A stretch of DNA of 64,000 nt from Solanum dulcamara (GCF_947179165.1 NC_077248.1:9607256-9671255), one strand, 5' to 3'. Shown: positions 25,391 to 38,854, counted from the first letter of the stretch. Program-made: numbers and translations. The notes: generated by a model not told the origin, from the sequence alone.

Positions 25391-28190
25391 ATGTCTCTCA
25401 GATTAACTATGTCTCACTTCAATCCTCTTTCCTCTATCTTGAACCAAAACAAACCGGAAGGTCCTAACTGTGTGGACTGGGAAAAAAATCTTGATATAGT
25501 TCTTACGTCTAAGGGTTTCAAATATGTGCCGGTTGAGGAACACCCAATTAAACAAGCAGATGTTGCTGATGAGGAGATCCAAGCCTATGACAAGTGGATA
25601 GAGGTTAATTAGATGGCAAGGTGCTACATTTTTGCCTCAATGGCTAATATCTTGCAGCATTAGCATCAATCTATGACAACTGCTTATGATATGCTCAAAT
25701 CTCTCAAAGAGATGTTAGTAGAGCAGAATCGTGCTGCAAAGGGGACTGCCATGAAAGCCCTCTTGACAACCAAAATGGTTGAATGATCCTCTATCAGGGA
25801 ACATATGCTGAAGATGATGAGTTATCTGAATGAGCTGGAGATAATTGGCGTTGCCATTGATAAGAAATCTTAGGTAGAGATGGTCATACTGACTTTGCCG
25901 GATAATTTTCAACAGTTTTGCTTGAATTATAGCATGAATAAGAAGAATTTGTCTCTTGAGAAACTGTTGAATGAACTGACAGCGGCAGAATCCATTATCA
26001 AGCATCAAGCTTCTCCCTCTATGGCATTCATGGTGTACAACCCCGTTGCTTCCTTTTCTAAATCAACGAAAGCTCAAAAGAAGAAGAAGAAGCCTCGTAA
26101 GGTTGTGGCACTTGCAGATGCCAGGGTGGTGTGGCTAAGCCAAAGGGCAAGTGCTTTCATTGCAAGCAGTCTGGTCACCATAAAAGACAGTGCCCCAACT
26201 ATCAAGCCAAAATAAAAAATAAAGATACTTCTTATTTAAATATCGTTGAAACTGCTTAGCGGCTATTTCTATCCAACTGTGGGCTATAGATTTAGGAGCC
26301 ACTGACCATGTCTGCAATTCTTTACAGGGGTTTCAAAAAACGCGGCGGCTAAGTGAGAATGAAGTCTGTGTTTTTCAGCCCAATGGAGAACCAACACCAA
26401 TCTTAGCCATAGAAAAGATTTCTTTTTCGGTGAGTAGTTCTAGGGTTTTACTCTTGTACAATGTCCTTTATGTTCCTTCGATAAGAAGGAATTTATTATC
26501 TGTATCAAAAATAATGAATGCTGATTATAATATTATTTTATAAATATTGTGTTGTTATTAAATATAATAATCATTTTATCCATAGTGCTCCTAAAATACA
26601 AGATTTGTTTATATTTGAAGTCTCCCTTAACATGCTACAACAAACCGAATTAAATAACATTGATATTTCTCATAAAAGAAAATGTATTTCTGAATTGAGT
26701 CAAACTTACTTATGGCACCTACGTCTATGTCATATTAATATAAATAGGATTTCAAGGTTGGTTTCTAATGGACCTTTGAGTTCCTTGAAAGTGGAGGCAC
26801 TTCCAACTTGTGAATCTTGTTTAGAAGGAAAAATGACAAAGAGACTTTTCCCTTCTAAAGGAAATAGAGCCGGTAATAAGTTAGAGTTAATTCATTCTGA
26901 TTTGTGTGGTCCTATGAATGTACAAGCAAGAGGTGGTTTTGTGTATTTTGTGACTTTCACAGATGACTCAAAATATGATTATATTTATTTGTTGCGCCGT
27001 AAATCTAAATGCTTTGAAAAATTCAAAGAATTTAAGATAGAAACAAAAAAGTGACATGGTAAATATATTCAAACATTACGATCTGATCATGGTGATGAAT
27101 ACCTTTCTGTCGAATTCATTAAATATTAATCAGAATCAGAAATTACATCTCAATATTCTGCCTCAGGAACACCACAACAAAATGGTGTGGCAGGAAGAAG
27201 AAATAGAACTCTTTTGGAAATGGTTAGATCTATGTTAAGTTATTCCGATTTGTCTTTTATTTTTTGGGGATATGCTTTAGAAACTGCGAATTACATTCTG
27301 AACTTAGTTCCTTCCAAATTTATTCCTTTAACCTTATCCGAATTGTGAAATGGGTGCAAGCCTAGTCTATGACATATTCGAGTTTGGGGTTGTCCAGCAC
27401 ATGTACTAAAAGGAAAAACAGATAAGTTGGAATCTAGAACAGAAGTATGCATTTTTATTGGATATCCAAAAGGAACTAAAAAAGATTTATTTTATTGTCC
27501 TAAGGAACAAAATGTAATTGTCTCAACAAATGCCAAATTTCTAGAATAGGACTATTTAATGAACGATATTCCTAGAAATAAACTTATGTTACAAGAACTG
27601 ACCAAAAGAATAACTAGTGATGAATCGATAGAACAAGTTCTACAAACAGTTGTTGACATTCCACATCGTCACGTTTTGATATGAAAGACTTGGGAGAAAC
27701 GGCTCATATCCTCAGGATCAAGCTTATGTGAGATCGCAAATAAAAGATATTAGGCTTATCTCAAGCATTTTATATTGATACTATTCTTGCAAGGTTTAGC
27801 ATGCAAAATTCCAAAAAGAGATTCTTCCTTTTAGACATGAAATTACTTTATCAAAGGATTAGTAGTTTAAAATGACCGATGAGATAGAGAGGATGAAGAC
27901 GGTCTCTTATGTTTCTGCAGTAGGGAGTCTCATGTATGCTATGTTGTGCACTAGACTAGATATCTGCTTTGTGTTGGCATGGTTAGTAGATTTCAGTCTA
28001 ATCCCAGACAAGAACATTTGACACGAGTTAAGCATATAATTAAGTACCTGAAAAGGACTAGAAATTATATGCTTGTTTTTCATTCTGGTAATCTTGTACC
28101 TATTGGGTACACAGATTCAGATTTTCAGTCAAATAGAGATTCAAAAAAATCTACCTCAATTATTAGATTATGCACATCAGAAGCATTTAA
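25391..28190 (+). pseudogene. Degenerate Ty1/copia gag-pol with reverse transcriptase deleted
   Basis: In order: gag from 25391 (MSLRLTMSHFNPLSSILN), broken by stops at 25610 and later; a CCHC zinc knuckle (CFHCKQSGHHKRQC) about 26145-26195 in a shifted frame; protease motif DLGATDHVCN near 26290; GAG-pre-integrase and integrase 26690-27300 (WHLRLCHIN, HSDLCGPM, DSKYDYIYLL, SGTPQQNGVA); then a jump near 27670 to the C-terminal RT block MKDLGETAHIL and RNase H-like sequence (HLTRVKHIIKYLKRT, GYTDSDF) to about 28190. The YVDD core of the reverse transcriptase is missing. Many stops and frameshifts show an old, dead copy. No LTR in the matching orientation was recognised. Confidence 0.88.
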
Positions 28191-28255
28191 ACAAGATCAT
28201 AAACTTACACACCAACTGAATAATATAATATAAACGAACTAGAAAACTACTTACT

Positions 28256-29598
28256 TGTTGAAGTTGTCACAAAATTCGTTCAAAGCCAAGAAATCCAGAA
28301 CAGCAAAAACTGCAATCTTCTATTATTACAAATTACTCTACCAGATCTTAGTGTGGACTACTGTTTGTTTTCTGAAAAAGATACTTTTCTCTACTGTCCT
28401 CTTGCCCTTTTATACATCTCCTTCACTCCAAGGTGGAGAACCAAAATGAATTTCAGCCATTAAGGAGAAATTAAGAGGGACAACCAAGGGACAAAAAAAA
28501 TGGAATTAAGGCCAAAACGTTTTTGCTTTAAAAGGGCAAAATGTTTTCTGCCTTTAAGATATTTTAAAAACAAATATCTAATTCCATTAATAAGACCAGT
28601 AAATACAATATTTACATCTTCTTTAATTTATTTCTTTTCCAACACTGGTCAATTAGTCAGACATAGTTGGGACTGTAGACTTATTAATAGGGGCTTCCAA
28701 TCATGATATTAATTTTCAAAAGAATAAATTAATCATATCGTAATAAATTATAAATTATTCCACTAAAAATCTGTAATTGCACTCCTCGATTTAATTTTGA
28801 AATATACCATTACATCTTATTCAACTCTCCATGTAAGAATTACTGACACCAACCAATTAAATCAAATTTTCTGAAATTTAATTTATCGACTAACTTAATC
28901 TTTTATTATTATACTTAACTTATTTTACATGTCGGATAAAAATTCACCTGCAGGGTTTCACGTGAAAACTTATAAGCAATCATAAAGAGGTGTCTTCTAT
29001 CTCGAGTCCGAGCCACAATTCTATCAACTAATTATTATTTCACTAATGTAATTGGTCATTATCCAATCTTCTAAGATTTTATTGACTCATTAAAAAGTCT
29101 CACCTTTTAATAGATTAGAATAATAAAACCAATCACATAGATCATAATAATTATATCAAGATTAAGAGTATAAGTACATGTAATGGACTAAAGAATTTAT
29201 TTATCAATATTCACAACATAAATAAATGTCTCTAATTGGTCCGTTCAATACATACAAAATGTACTAGCACAAGAAGTTGGAATCTTACCATTCACATAAT
29301 TAAGATCAAATTATATCTAATCTTATGCTACAATCATCAAAATGTTTGTCCAACTTCATCTTTGATTGTGAACATTTAATTTATAACTTATAACAACCGA
29401 CGATTTTAATCTCTCATGTATGAGTTAAAACACTCCACACACAAAATCATCTACTATATAATCAATGGACACACATATATACACAACGATCTATTTAAAT
29501 AAATATTTTATTATAATAAATAAAATAAAATAAAAAATCTTTATAAGGGATTAAATAATACTATAACTCAACTACATGGTTAATAGTATATCCCAACA
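28256..29598 (-). mobile_element. LTR of a copia-like element, minus orientation, about 1.34 kb
   Basis: On the minus strand it starts TGTTGGGATATACTATTAAC and ends CTTCAACA, giving TGTTG..CAACA termini. A TATA box (TATAAAAG) lies at 28415-28408, leaving about 130 bp of R/U5. No 5-bp duplication is seen at the ends, and no primer-binding site follows, so it may be a truncated 5' LTR or an old solo LTR. It abuts the oppositely oriented copia remnant. LTR status is inferred from termini, TATA and the partial second copy at 24178-24590. Confidence 0.65.
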
Positions 29599-31445
29599 TA
29601 TATTTTATTATTTTACTATCGGTTTGTCAATTAACCCATTAAGAAAAAAATCTTAAATTGTTAAAAATTGATAACTCGCTATATAAAAAAATCAAAACCT
29701 TGTCAAATACGCTAAATCAATAATTCATTACCAATAAATCAATAACTTTTTTCGTTTAGAGTTATTGATTTCGTTTGAACTTTTTCCTATATGCGATTCA
29801 AGTTGCAAAATTTTGCGTCCAAAGTTATGAATTTTGCCTGAAGTTTGGTACATTGCTTGAATAAACAAATTGTCAATATTTTTATCTAAAATTTGGCATG
29901 TCAATTCAAAATATCCGACATTTTCGAATAAAGTTTAGCATGACAGTTTAAAACTTTTGATATTTTAAATGAAGTATGGTCGTAGTTTATAACTTCAAAC
30001 AAGTATGATTGAAGTTTGAACTATCAATATCTAAAGATATTTGTGCAAATCAATTAATAGTTTTTTCTAGCCCAATGTTCCTTAATAATTATTGATAAAG
30101 CTATTTTGGACCGTTTTCATATTTGTGCAAATCAACTGTTTTTCTCATGTAGCCCTTTGAGGTCATCATTTATTTATTGTCCATATTTTAATATTTTTTT
30201 TACAAATAAAGAATTTATTGTTCGAACAGTTTCGCATACGTTCACTCGAAACTTCAGATTACTAGTCCAAAATTTGGTTATAAACTTTTTTACGTATAAT
30301 TTAATTGATTTTAATTACAACTTTAAATCAGTAGGTGAAAAGTTTTTAATTACAACTTCATATCTATCTGCTGAATCGTATCAGTTTACTATTATTTTTT
30401 TTATACAGAAAAATTATTTCTTACATAATATTTATTGAAAGTATCTTATATATCTTGTAATTCATCTAGAACAAGAATTTAATTTAATTGATAAAATCTC
30501 ATATTTTCGTATCGCGATATTTTGTTCTTTTAATCTCAATTGATTAAGCATGAATATCACATTCAGAGTGGGTGATGTATTTTTTTCTTTTAATTTTTGT
30601 TTTGAGATAATTTATTATGACTTTCTCTTAAACTTTTCTTGCCGTTCCAACAAATAGCTATATGAAATTGTCAAACTTAAGAAATTAACTCAAACGATAA
30701 ATTAAATTGAATTTTTTTGAAGAATTGTCATTATTAAGTTATTATATTTCGAGTTATAACATGATTTTATAAGTTTCAAGTTGTAGCAGTAAAACTCTAT
30801 CAAATTATAACAAATTTTAAAATATAATGCAGTAATTAATTTATTAATAAACGGATTAAAGAAAAAGGTAATAAATGTATTAATAATAATACCAAATTAC
30901 CATTCAATTAAGACTCTAGTTTTAATTTATAAATTAATTGATTATATTTTATTAAGTAATTAAATAAAAAAAATATTTTTCCTTAAATATAGTGTTTTAT
31001 AAATGGCCAAATATATCAATCGTTGATTTTCTCCATTTAGTTGGACACTATTTTGATTGTTATCAATCTCCTAATTAATATCAAAATTAATAGTATCAAT
31101 CTCTTGGTTTAGTTTCTCTTTCCTCCTTCTTTCTACGATATTTTTTTTATTGTTTTGAAAATTGATATCATTCTTTGTTTTTTTATTTGAAAATCTTTTT
31201 TTTTAATTTAGTATTCTTATTTCTTAAATCTATTTTATTTTTTAAATCTCCCCTTAATATTTTCACACAATTTTCTCCCTTAATATACCCATTATTATTT
31301 TTTCATTAATTTTTCATGCACTTTTTTTTCTTTTTCTTCCTTATTTATCTTCAATATAAATTTTATGCTTTCATCCATGATTTTAAATTAATTTATTTTT
31401 TATATAGATTTTGTAAAGTAACATAATTACCATAAATTCATGAAT

Positions 31446-31740
31446 TAAACCCCTTATTTTTCTCATTTAGTTGATTTAGTTGTAGCAGTAATTCGCATTT
31501 ACTGTTCTTAATTTTCTCAACTAATTGATGCGGTTAGATATATTCCTTCCAGAGATTTATTGTTTTAATATATAAAGAATTAATTAAAATGGAATAAAAA
31601 GGGCAATTAATTTTAGTTACCATAAAATATGGAATTATCATCAATCCAGAAATTAAACCCCTTATTTTTCTCATTCAGTTGATTTAGTTATAACAATAAT
31701 TCGCATTTACTATCTTTAATTTTCTCAATTAGTTGTGCAG
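31446..31740. repeat. 95-bp direct repeat, two copies about 208 bp apart
   Basis: TTAAACCCCTTATTTTTCTC..GTTGATTTAGTT..AATTCGCATTTACT occurs at 31446 and again at 31654. The copies differ at scattered positions. Non-coding. Confidence 0.7.
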
Positions 31741-32119
31741 GACATTCTTTTGTGTATGAAATTTGTTTGAATTTGAAATGTACAAGTTCTTATCCATTAC
31801 TGTATGAAATTTAGTTAAAATTTAAATTCCAAAAGTGTTTGTATAAGACCTGTGTATAATACAACTCTGAAATGCACAATAAAAAATGTAGTCTGTAATA
31901 ACAATAAACAATGTAAAAATATACATAATGTATACCAAAATCATCCTATTTTCACAAAAAAAAGAGAAGAAAAACAAGACATAAATTATACCAATTTAGT
32001 AGTAATTTCATACATCTTTCAGAACAGGGGTATGCATAAAAAAAATTAAAATGAATTTGTTCATAAATATAAATACCTTCACAACATGTTTGACCTTTTT
32101 TGATTTGAGGATTTTTGAA

Positions 32120-32440
32120 TCCTTCAATGTTACTGGTCTTTTTTTCTAGAGGATTTTGAAGGCTCACCATTTTTCACAGTCTTTGCCTTTTTTGATTTAT
32201 TCTCACTTACGAAATATGAATCTGAATTTGAATCCGAAAAATTGGATGAATGAGAATCGGATGTGTGAGACTCCAACTTCTTCCCCTTTCTTCCCCCCTC
32301 TCCCCTTCTTTGTGGTTTATTTGTTCTTTACTTGAGTGTTCTTCTTCTTGGGTGTATTCTTCTTCTTGGTGTAATCTTCAGAAGAGTTGGATTCTTCTTC
32401 TAAGGAGTTGGATTCTCAGAAGAACCGTTGATATCGTGTT
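32120..32440 (-). pseudogene. Broken Ser/Lys-rich coding-like segment
   Basis: On the minus strand, one frame reads EEESNSSEDYTKKKNTPKKK then stops, and another continues as SHTSDSHSSNFSDSNSDSYF followed by KSKKAKTVKNGEPSKSSRKK. Composition looks like a disordered charged tail, possibly of a transposon-encoded protein. Stops and frame changes make it non-functional. The parent protein was not recognised. Confidence 0.25.
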
Positions 32441-32538
32441 GAACGCAGATATTTTGAAATGGAGTGGAAACTGTTTTGAATGAACTTGAAGAGAGAGGGT
32501 GAAGTAGAAAGAGAGAGAGAAACTGAAAACTACACGAT

Positions 32539-32642
32539 AAAGGTAAAAATCAGAATGTAACAATCTTTCTCCACATAATTATTTCCTATTAAAGGTAAAA
32601 ATCAGAATGTAACAATCTATCTTCACATAATTATCTCCTATT
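32539..32642. repeat. 52-bp tandem duplication
   Basis: AAAGGTAAAAATCAGAATGT begins at 32539 and at 32591. Units end in CACATAATTAT(T/C)TCCTATTA and differ at about four positions. Confidence 0.85.
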
Positions 32643-33999
32643 AATTATGTTCTAAATAAATATATTAAAAAAGAATTAATTTAAACTAATTTTAAATAAA
32701 TACAGATATGTTAAGACCTGTAAATAAAATATTATAAGTGGTAAATACTAAAAACTACATTTAAAACTTGTAATATTGACTCTTAAATACATATATGGCA
32801 TGATTTTTCCTAAATTAAACAACTTTTGTGTGGTCGAGTTTGAAATTAAATTATAAATAACATTAGAAATTTTAGCAAATAGGGGTTATGATATATAAGC
32901 ACAACTTCTATTCTATGGAAGTTAATATATTTTATGTTGCATATACATTATTTTTATTAGTCGAGAAATCACCCAAGTGTTTAGTGAAAATCTTTGTATA
33001 AGGGGTTCATAGATTATTGTGTTGGGTTATAATAATGAGAGTGTCTGAGAAAAAAAAAGTGTGTAGTTAAATGAAAACGCATTTATTAATTTCGATTGGA
33101 TTATGTTTTAAAATGCTTCATGCATGAATTTGAATATATTGCATCATTTGATTTGAAAATATGTATGATATTTAAATGACTTTTGTGGTTAATATGATTT
33201 GCACGTGATGAGGGCAAAGTTTGTAGTATTATTCGTTCGTATTTTGTTAAATTTTAATATAATTATGACATCATCTCACATAAATTGAAAAATCTAAATT
33301 ACAGACTTATAGTTTTGATTACTATTTGAGATAATCAAAATTTTAAAAGAAGGATAGTGTCTTATATTTGTATACTACAAAAATAAAATAAATAACTTTA
33401 GAAAACTCTATAAGTTAAAAAGAGTTAAAACAAATTGTTGTATGCACTCAATGTTATTATGATATAATCTCAATCTCAACATATATTTCTTTAAAGAATA
33501 ATTACTTATTACTAATACAGTATTATAGTTATGTATTGTTTACGTAAAATCATCAACTGATAACATTACTTGAGGTTACGTGTATTAGTTGATTCATAAC
33601 TAATGAAGATACAGATCAAAATATTTTTGTTTGATCTGTGTCAAAAACTAGTAAAAACCTCTTGAGATTATCTTTATCGAAAATATATAATATTGCCTAT
33701 GATAATTCCTTCTTAAGAATTAATATCGAAGAAAATAATATCACAATTTTAAATGTTAGATAACTAAAAATCACTTAACCTCTATAAATTTATTCATTAG
33801 TTATAATGTATCAATTTTACTTCGTGGAAATTACAAAATACTAGTTTATTCATATTTACCCATATTTTTTCATGAATAAATAGTATTCTATTTTAAAAAT
33901 CAAAATGGAGAATTTTTTTAAAGTTTTTTTTGAATGAAAAATGTTGAAAATATTTTATTTAATTTTATTGTATCATAAAACTAAACACGACACCCGATG

Positions 34000-35030
34000 A
34001 AGGATACGACTTCTTAATCAGGATCTAACCCCCGACTTTCGACTTGGGATCCGGATTCGACCCCCAATTTGGGATCTGACATTCGAACTAGGATTCGATC
34101 TCGAGACCTGAATCAGAACCCAAACCCAACATCCAACTCAGGAGCCAACTTCCAAATTGAAATTAGACCCCAACATCTGACTTCGATGATTGATCTGAAA
34201 TCCAAATCCGACATATAATCTGAGACCCAACCTCGATCCTTGATTCAAAATTTGACTTTCGACTTTCGACTCGGGATCCAATTTTGATCCCCAATTTGGG
34301 ATCCGATATTTGAATTGGAATTCGATCTCAAGACCTGAATCGGAGTCCAAACCCGATATCCAACTCAGGAGAGAACTTCCAAATTGAAATTAGACCCCAA
34401 CACCTGATTTCGATGGTTGATTCAAAATCCAAACCCGACTTATGATCTAGGATCCAACCTCGACCCTTGATCCAAAATTTGACTACTCATCCGAGATCCG
34501 ACATTTGAACTGGATCCAAACTGAACCCGACATCGATACTTAACTCCGATGATTGGTTCGGGATTCAATATCGACACCTGACTGGAGACCCTACACTGAT
34601 TCGGGATTCAAATTGGGATCCGACATTCAAACTGAGAGGATCCAACCCCGACATACGATAAGGGACCTAACTTTCAACTCGAGACCTAACTCCGACATTC
34701 AATCCGGGACTCTAATTTCAAATCGAAATTTGATCTCTACTCTCGATGAGATTGGACTTTCGATTGAGATTCGATCCTCACACTCGACTCGAAATCCGAC
34801 TTTCTAGCTGAAAACTCAATTTCGACATCTGACTTGGACGACGAATTCGGGACTCGATCTTGATACCTGATTTGAGACACGTTCCCAATTTCCAATCTAA
34901 TACCTGACTTTCAAATCGGGACCCGACTCCGACACCCGATAAAGAACTCGATTTTTGAATCGGGACCTGACTTCAATACCTGATCCTAGAGCCAACTTTC
35001 GAACTATGACCCGAGATTTGAGTTAGGGTG
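34000..35030. repeat. Degenerate GC-richer tandem repeat, about 1 kb, with a 227-bp higher-order period
   Basis: It is built from diverged short units around GGGATCCGACATTCGAACT and GACCTGAATC(A/G)GA. The block CCAATTTGGGATC at 34064 recurs at 34291, giving a 227-bp higher-order repeat. Base composition is markedly more GC-rich than the flanks. Short open frames on both strands are by-products of the repetition and have no family signature. Confidence 0.8.
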
Positions 35031-35398
35031 AAAAGTTAAAGTGTGAGGTTAAAAAAAAAATTAAAAAATATTTTCTTACGTTTTGGAGATAGATCATTTT
35101 CTCTAAATTTGAGAAAAATAAGTTGATTTGAAGGTATTTTCATCCATATTTTACCCATGTTTTACCAATATTTCTATGAGGTGAATATGAGTTTAAACCC
35201 ATATTTTACGCATGTAAAAATTCACTCACCCAACCATTAAAATATGGATAGATTGAGCAGGTTACAAAATATGAATCCATTTTGCTGGCACTAGTCAACA
35301 TTCATAATATGATCCAATCAATTCAATATTTGCTTCAATCAACTTGATTATGTAAACTTGAGTTACACATGAGTAAGCACGAAAAATAATAACTAGTT

Positions 35399-35560
35399 TT
35401 GAATAAGCTTTTAACCAAATGGTTTGGACACAAAATTAAATATCTTCTTAAAATTAGTCTTGAAGATACTAGGTTTGATTATTACACATTTGATACATAT
35501 GACACAAAAAAGATATGTACCAACCGTGTAGTAATCAAATTTGATATCATCAAGACTACA
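35399..35560. mobile_element. MITE-like repeat, copy 1 (second copy at 42985-43135)
   Basis: GAATAAG(C/T)TTTTAACCAAAT.GTTTGGACACAAAATTAAATAT and AGGTTTGATTATTACACATT are shared with 42985-43135. It holds an imperfect hairpin from GTTTGATTATTACAC to GTAGTAATCAAA. Ends were not defined. Confidence 0.6.
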
Positions 35561-36432
35561 TATGACACAAAAAAAGATAGATACTGGACGATTCAATAGT
35601 TAAAGGATAACATGAATTAAGATTGAATTATGATATTTTTTTTCATGCTATCAACAAAAGATAGTCTAAAATTCAAGCTATTCCTCATAAATTATGAATG
35701 GATCCTAGTTCTTAGATATGTCATTACCCTCATATATATCATATTTAATAAATATTTTTCCTATTTAAATATAGCATCACCCATTATACCAAATAAAAAA
35801 TTAAATTATTTTCTAATATTTTTTATTTGGTTAGATTTACCATTGTCTTCATATGGTATTTAATAAATGTTTTTGCCTTACTTGATATATCATTACCCTC
35901 CTATTAAAACTAAAAAAAAATAGTTTTTAGTTTTTTGCATTTGATTAGATAAATAACTATCCTCATATGATATTTTAAAAAATATTTTCTTCCTTGCTAG
36001 ATATATCATTGTCCTGATCGTATGATATATAATAAATTATTTTCTTAATAGTTTTTCATATGGTTTAATTATTTTGGGGAAGAAATCGTAAGTAGACAGT
36101 TTTTTAAAAACTTATTACATATATACATCAATATTAATTATGTATTATAACATATAAAATATTACCTTATATAACATATTCCAGTAAGAAAATCAATTTA
36201 CCACGCCAAAAAAATAGGGAATGATGAGTTGTACTGGATTTGTTTAATTTATTTCTTATAGTTTTTTTTCCTTTCCTTTCATGTTGTTTTTTAAATTTTT
36301 TTTTTCTTTATACATGATTATTTGTGAAAGGGTATTATAAATAGTGTGTGTAGGTGAGGGTGGGGTGGAGGTTATTTGTATAACCTTTAATATATAAAAA
36401 AATATTTTGTATAGTTCTTTATACTTTGTATA

Positions 36433-38854
36433 TGTTATACCCCAAAAAAATTTAAGCTAAGATCCAAATCATTCTTCTTATTCCTATATGCCCGAGCCCA
36501 ATGACTTCTACATGTATATATGTTTTAGGATAAGTTCCTAAGTTTTTGAAGTGTATTAGAGGTGAATTAGGGTCCTAAGGAACCTCTAGTACTAAGTCGA
36601 GTTCAAAGATCGTTTACCGATTGAGTTTTCGTATAAGATCATATAAGGGTCAACTTCAAATGACCATATCTCTCAGAATATTAAGATTTTGCTAGCTCAT
36701 GACCTATAAGATCATATAAGGGTCAACTTCAAATGACCATATCTCTCAGAATATTAAGATTTTGCTAGCTCATGACCTATCAAATTAAATATCTACGTGT
36801 CCTCTTTCCAACGCCGTCAAGTTTGTTTCATTTGGAGTTCAGAGTAAAAAATTATGATCGTTTTACTGGAGACGCTCCATTCTGGCAGAAGTCCGCGATG
36901 GCTTTGCGACGCAGAGAGGATACAGAATCTGCTGCCTAAGACAAACGACGTCCCTGTTATTTTTTAAGGGTTTTTTTTCCTAAAAATCTTTGAGGAGTTA
37001 TTTTAAGGTCCCAAAACGTGTAGAAATCAATTTTTCCTCATTAAAAACCCTTTCATTCACTCCTAAACTTTACCGCTCAAGAATTTTCAAGAAAGCATCA
37101 AGTTAGAGTTCTTTTTCAAGATTCTTCAACAAGGTAAGTCCTTCTTCATATATTTCAAGCTTTCCAACCCAAATTTCTTCATATATACATGAATCGCTAA
37201 GTGAAATCTTAAATCCTAATCATAGGGTTTCCAAGTAAGATTTTTCATCAAGATTTGTGGAGCTTTTAAGGTATGTAAGGCTAACCATAATGTGGATTGA
37301 GTTATTTCACATGCCCTACATCTTCATTGATTCGAGTTGAGTGAGTTTCGAGGTTCCATGAATTAAGTTCTTGAGTTATTTATGATTCCTATTGTGTTCT
37401 TGTATATATTACAATATCCCTTGATGAGTTTCTTGAATTGAGTCTTGTTGAGGGTATGTATTCATGTTTGCATTCACATGAACCCTAATTGATATTTCAT
37501 TTGTTTTATTTTATGCATTGAAGAATGATTTGTGAACGTTTTTACATTAATTATTTTATGCACTATTTTAAGTTTAAAGAATAACTATTTTCATCTTTGA
37601 TTGAGAAAGAGTTTGACCATGAGTTGAGTTTGAGAAGTCCCATAATTATTATTTTGAGCATGAGTTTGAGAAATCTCTTAATTATTATCTTGAGCATGAG
37701 TATTTTAAGTATAAACGAGTTGAGCATTATTACATTAAAACATCTATTTTGAGATTGAGTTGAGAAGTTAAATTATATATGTATATTTTTTTAAATGCAT
37801 TCACTGAGTTGAGATTATGCCTATTTTAAAGAGAAGAGATGAGAGTTTTGAGCTAAGTCCAAAAAAAGACTGAATGATGTTTTTGAGTATTTTCTCACTT
37901 GACGGATATGAGCATAATATAAAAAAGTAGTATTGAGCACCGATATGGGGTGAGCCCATAAACTAGGTAGCCAGCATAGGATAAAGGCTATGCCTTTCTA
38001 AGTCTCAAAACGATGAATTTTGAGTAATTTTGGATCCATTGAGTTTGCGTCCCTTATCCTGACAAAGTAATGGGCGGTTGTGACAACGACAGTAGTTTGT
38101 TGTATCATCACTATCTCATAAACGATGGTTGTCAGTTAGAGAAACTCCCTAATAATAATACAAAATGAATGATTTGATTTGATTGAGATTGCATACGATT
38201 GAGTCGATTTGAAAAACTATGATGGAGTCGATTGAAAGACATTGCATATTTTTGAACTTGCATCTTTATTGAGTTGAGTTATTTTCAGAGTTGAGTCCCT
38301 TGAGTTGAGTTGAGTATATTTGAGTAAGTTTCCTTTCAGCTATATTACATACTCTTACATTCCATTTACTGACGTCATTTGACCTGCATCATTTCATGAT
38401 ACAGATACGATATTAGAGATCCTCATCAGGCCCATCATTGAAGAAAATTTCCACTCAGCTTTTGATGAGTCTTCCTTGTTTTCGGAGGCACTCTTGAGTT
38501 ATTATCTGTTATTTTGAGTATTTTCTTTTGGGTAGCCATGAGCTTGTCATTGACATCTTCTTGATAGTGATAGAGACTTTATAGACAGATAGATGATAGT
38601 ATCGAACATATGTTTTGGTTTTCAAGACTATCCTTATGATATGGAGTTGATTTGAAATTTGTTTTAAATACATTATTCTTCTCCAAATTTTGATTTGATT
38701 AGTCCACTTGAATGTCTTTTAAATTCATATCGAGTCTTCCGCTGAGTGCATGAATGAATGAATGAATGTGTGATTGGACCAAGTGGTTCGCTTGGGGACC
38801 AACAATGATCTTCGAGTGTCGGCCACGCGTAGGATACCCTCATGGGGTGTGACA
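36433..38854 (+). mobile_element. Ty3/gypsy-type solo LTR, about 2.4 kb, with 5-bp target-site duplication
   Basis: It starts TGTTATACCCC and ends GGGGTGTGACA, which are near-perfect inverted termini. The 5-bp duplication GTATA flanks it exactly (36428-36432 and 38855-38859). Inside are an 83-bp tandem duplication (36633/36716) and GAGTTGAGTT-rich stretches, with no gag-pol. TSD plus complete ends with no internal region indicate LTR-LTR recombination. Assignment to a Tekay/Del-like gypsy lineage is by resemblance of the TGTYAYACCCC terminus. Confidence 0.88.

Larger units (their letters stand above)
29599..33999. other. Gene-poor AT-rich region
   Basis: No supported gene. It contains degenerate TTTGAAGTTTGG-type repeats at 29760-30000, a 95-bp dispersed duplication (31446-31740), a 52-bp tandem duplication (32539-32642), a coding-like but broken segment at 32120-32440, and a short hairpin ACAGATCAAA..TTTGATCTGT at 33611-33639. 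The longest open frame (30106-30438) is low-complexity Phe/Ile/Tyr-rich and looks non-coding. Confidence 0.55.

Noticed and set aside
24178..29430. The 410-bp direct repeats taken as the LTR pair of the plus-strand copia remnant
   Set aside because: The right copy lies inside a larger LTR whose TG..CA ends and TATA box read on the minus strand, opposite to gag-pol.
29599..33999. Several 60-110-residue open frames
   Set aside because: They are AT-rich, Phe/Ile/Asn/Lys-biased translations without motifs, promoter or splice signals.
34138..34807. Open frames in the degenerate tandem repeat
   Set aside because: Present on both strands, driven by the short repeat period, with no conserved motif and no splice context.
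34000..35030. CRISPR-like array
   Set aside because: Units are diverged and contiguous without unique spacers, and this is a plant nuclear genome.
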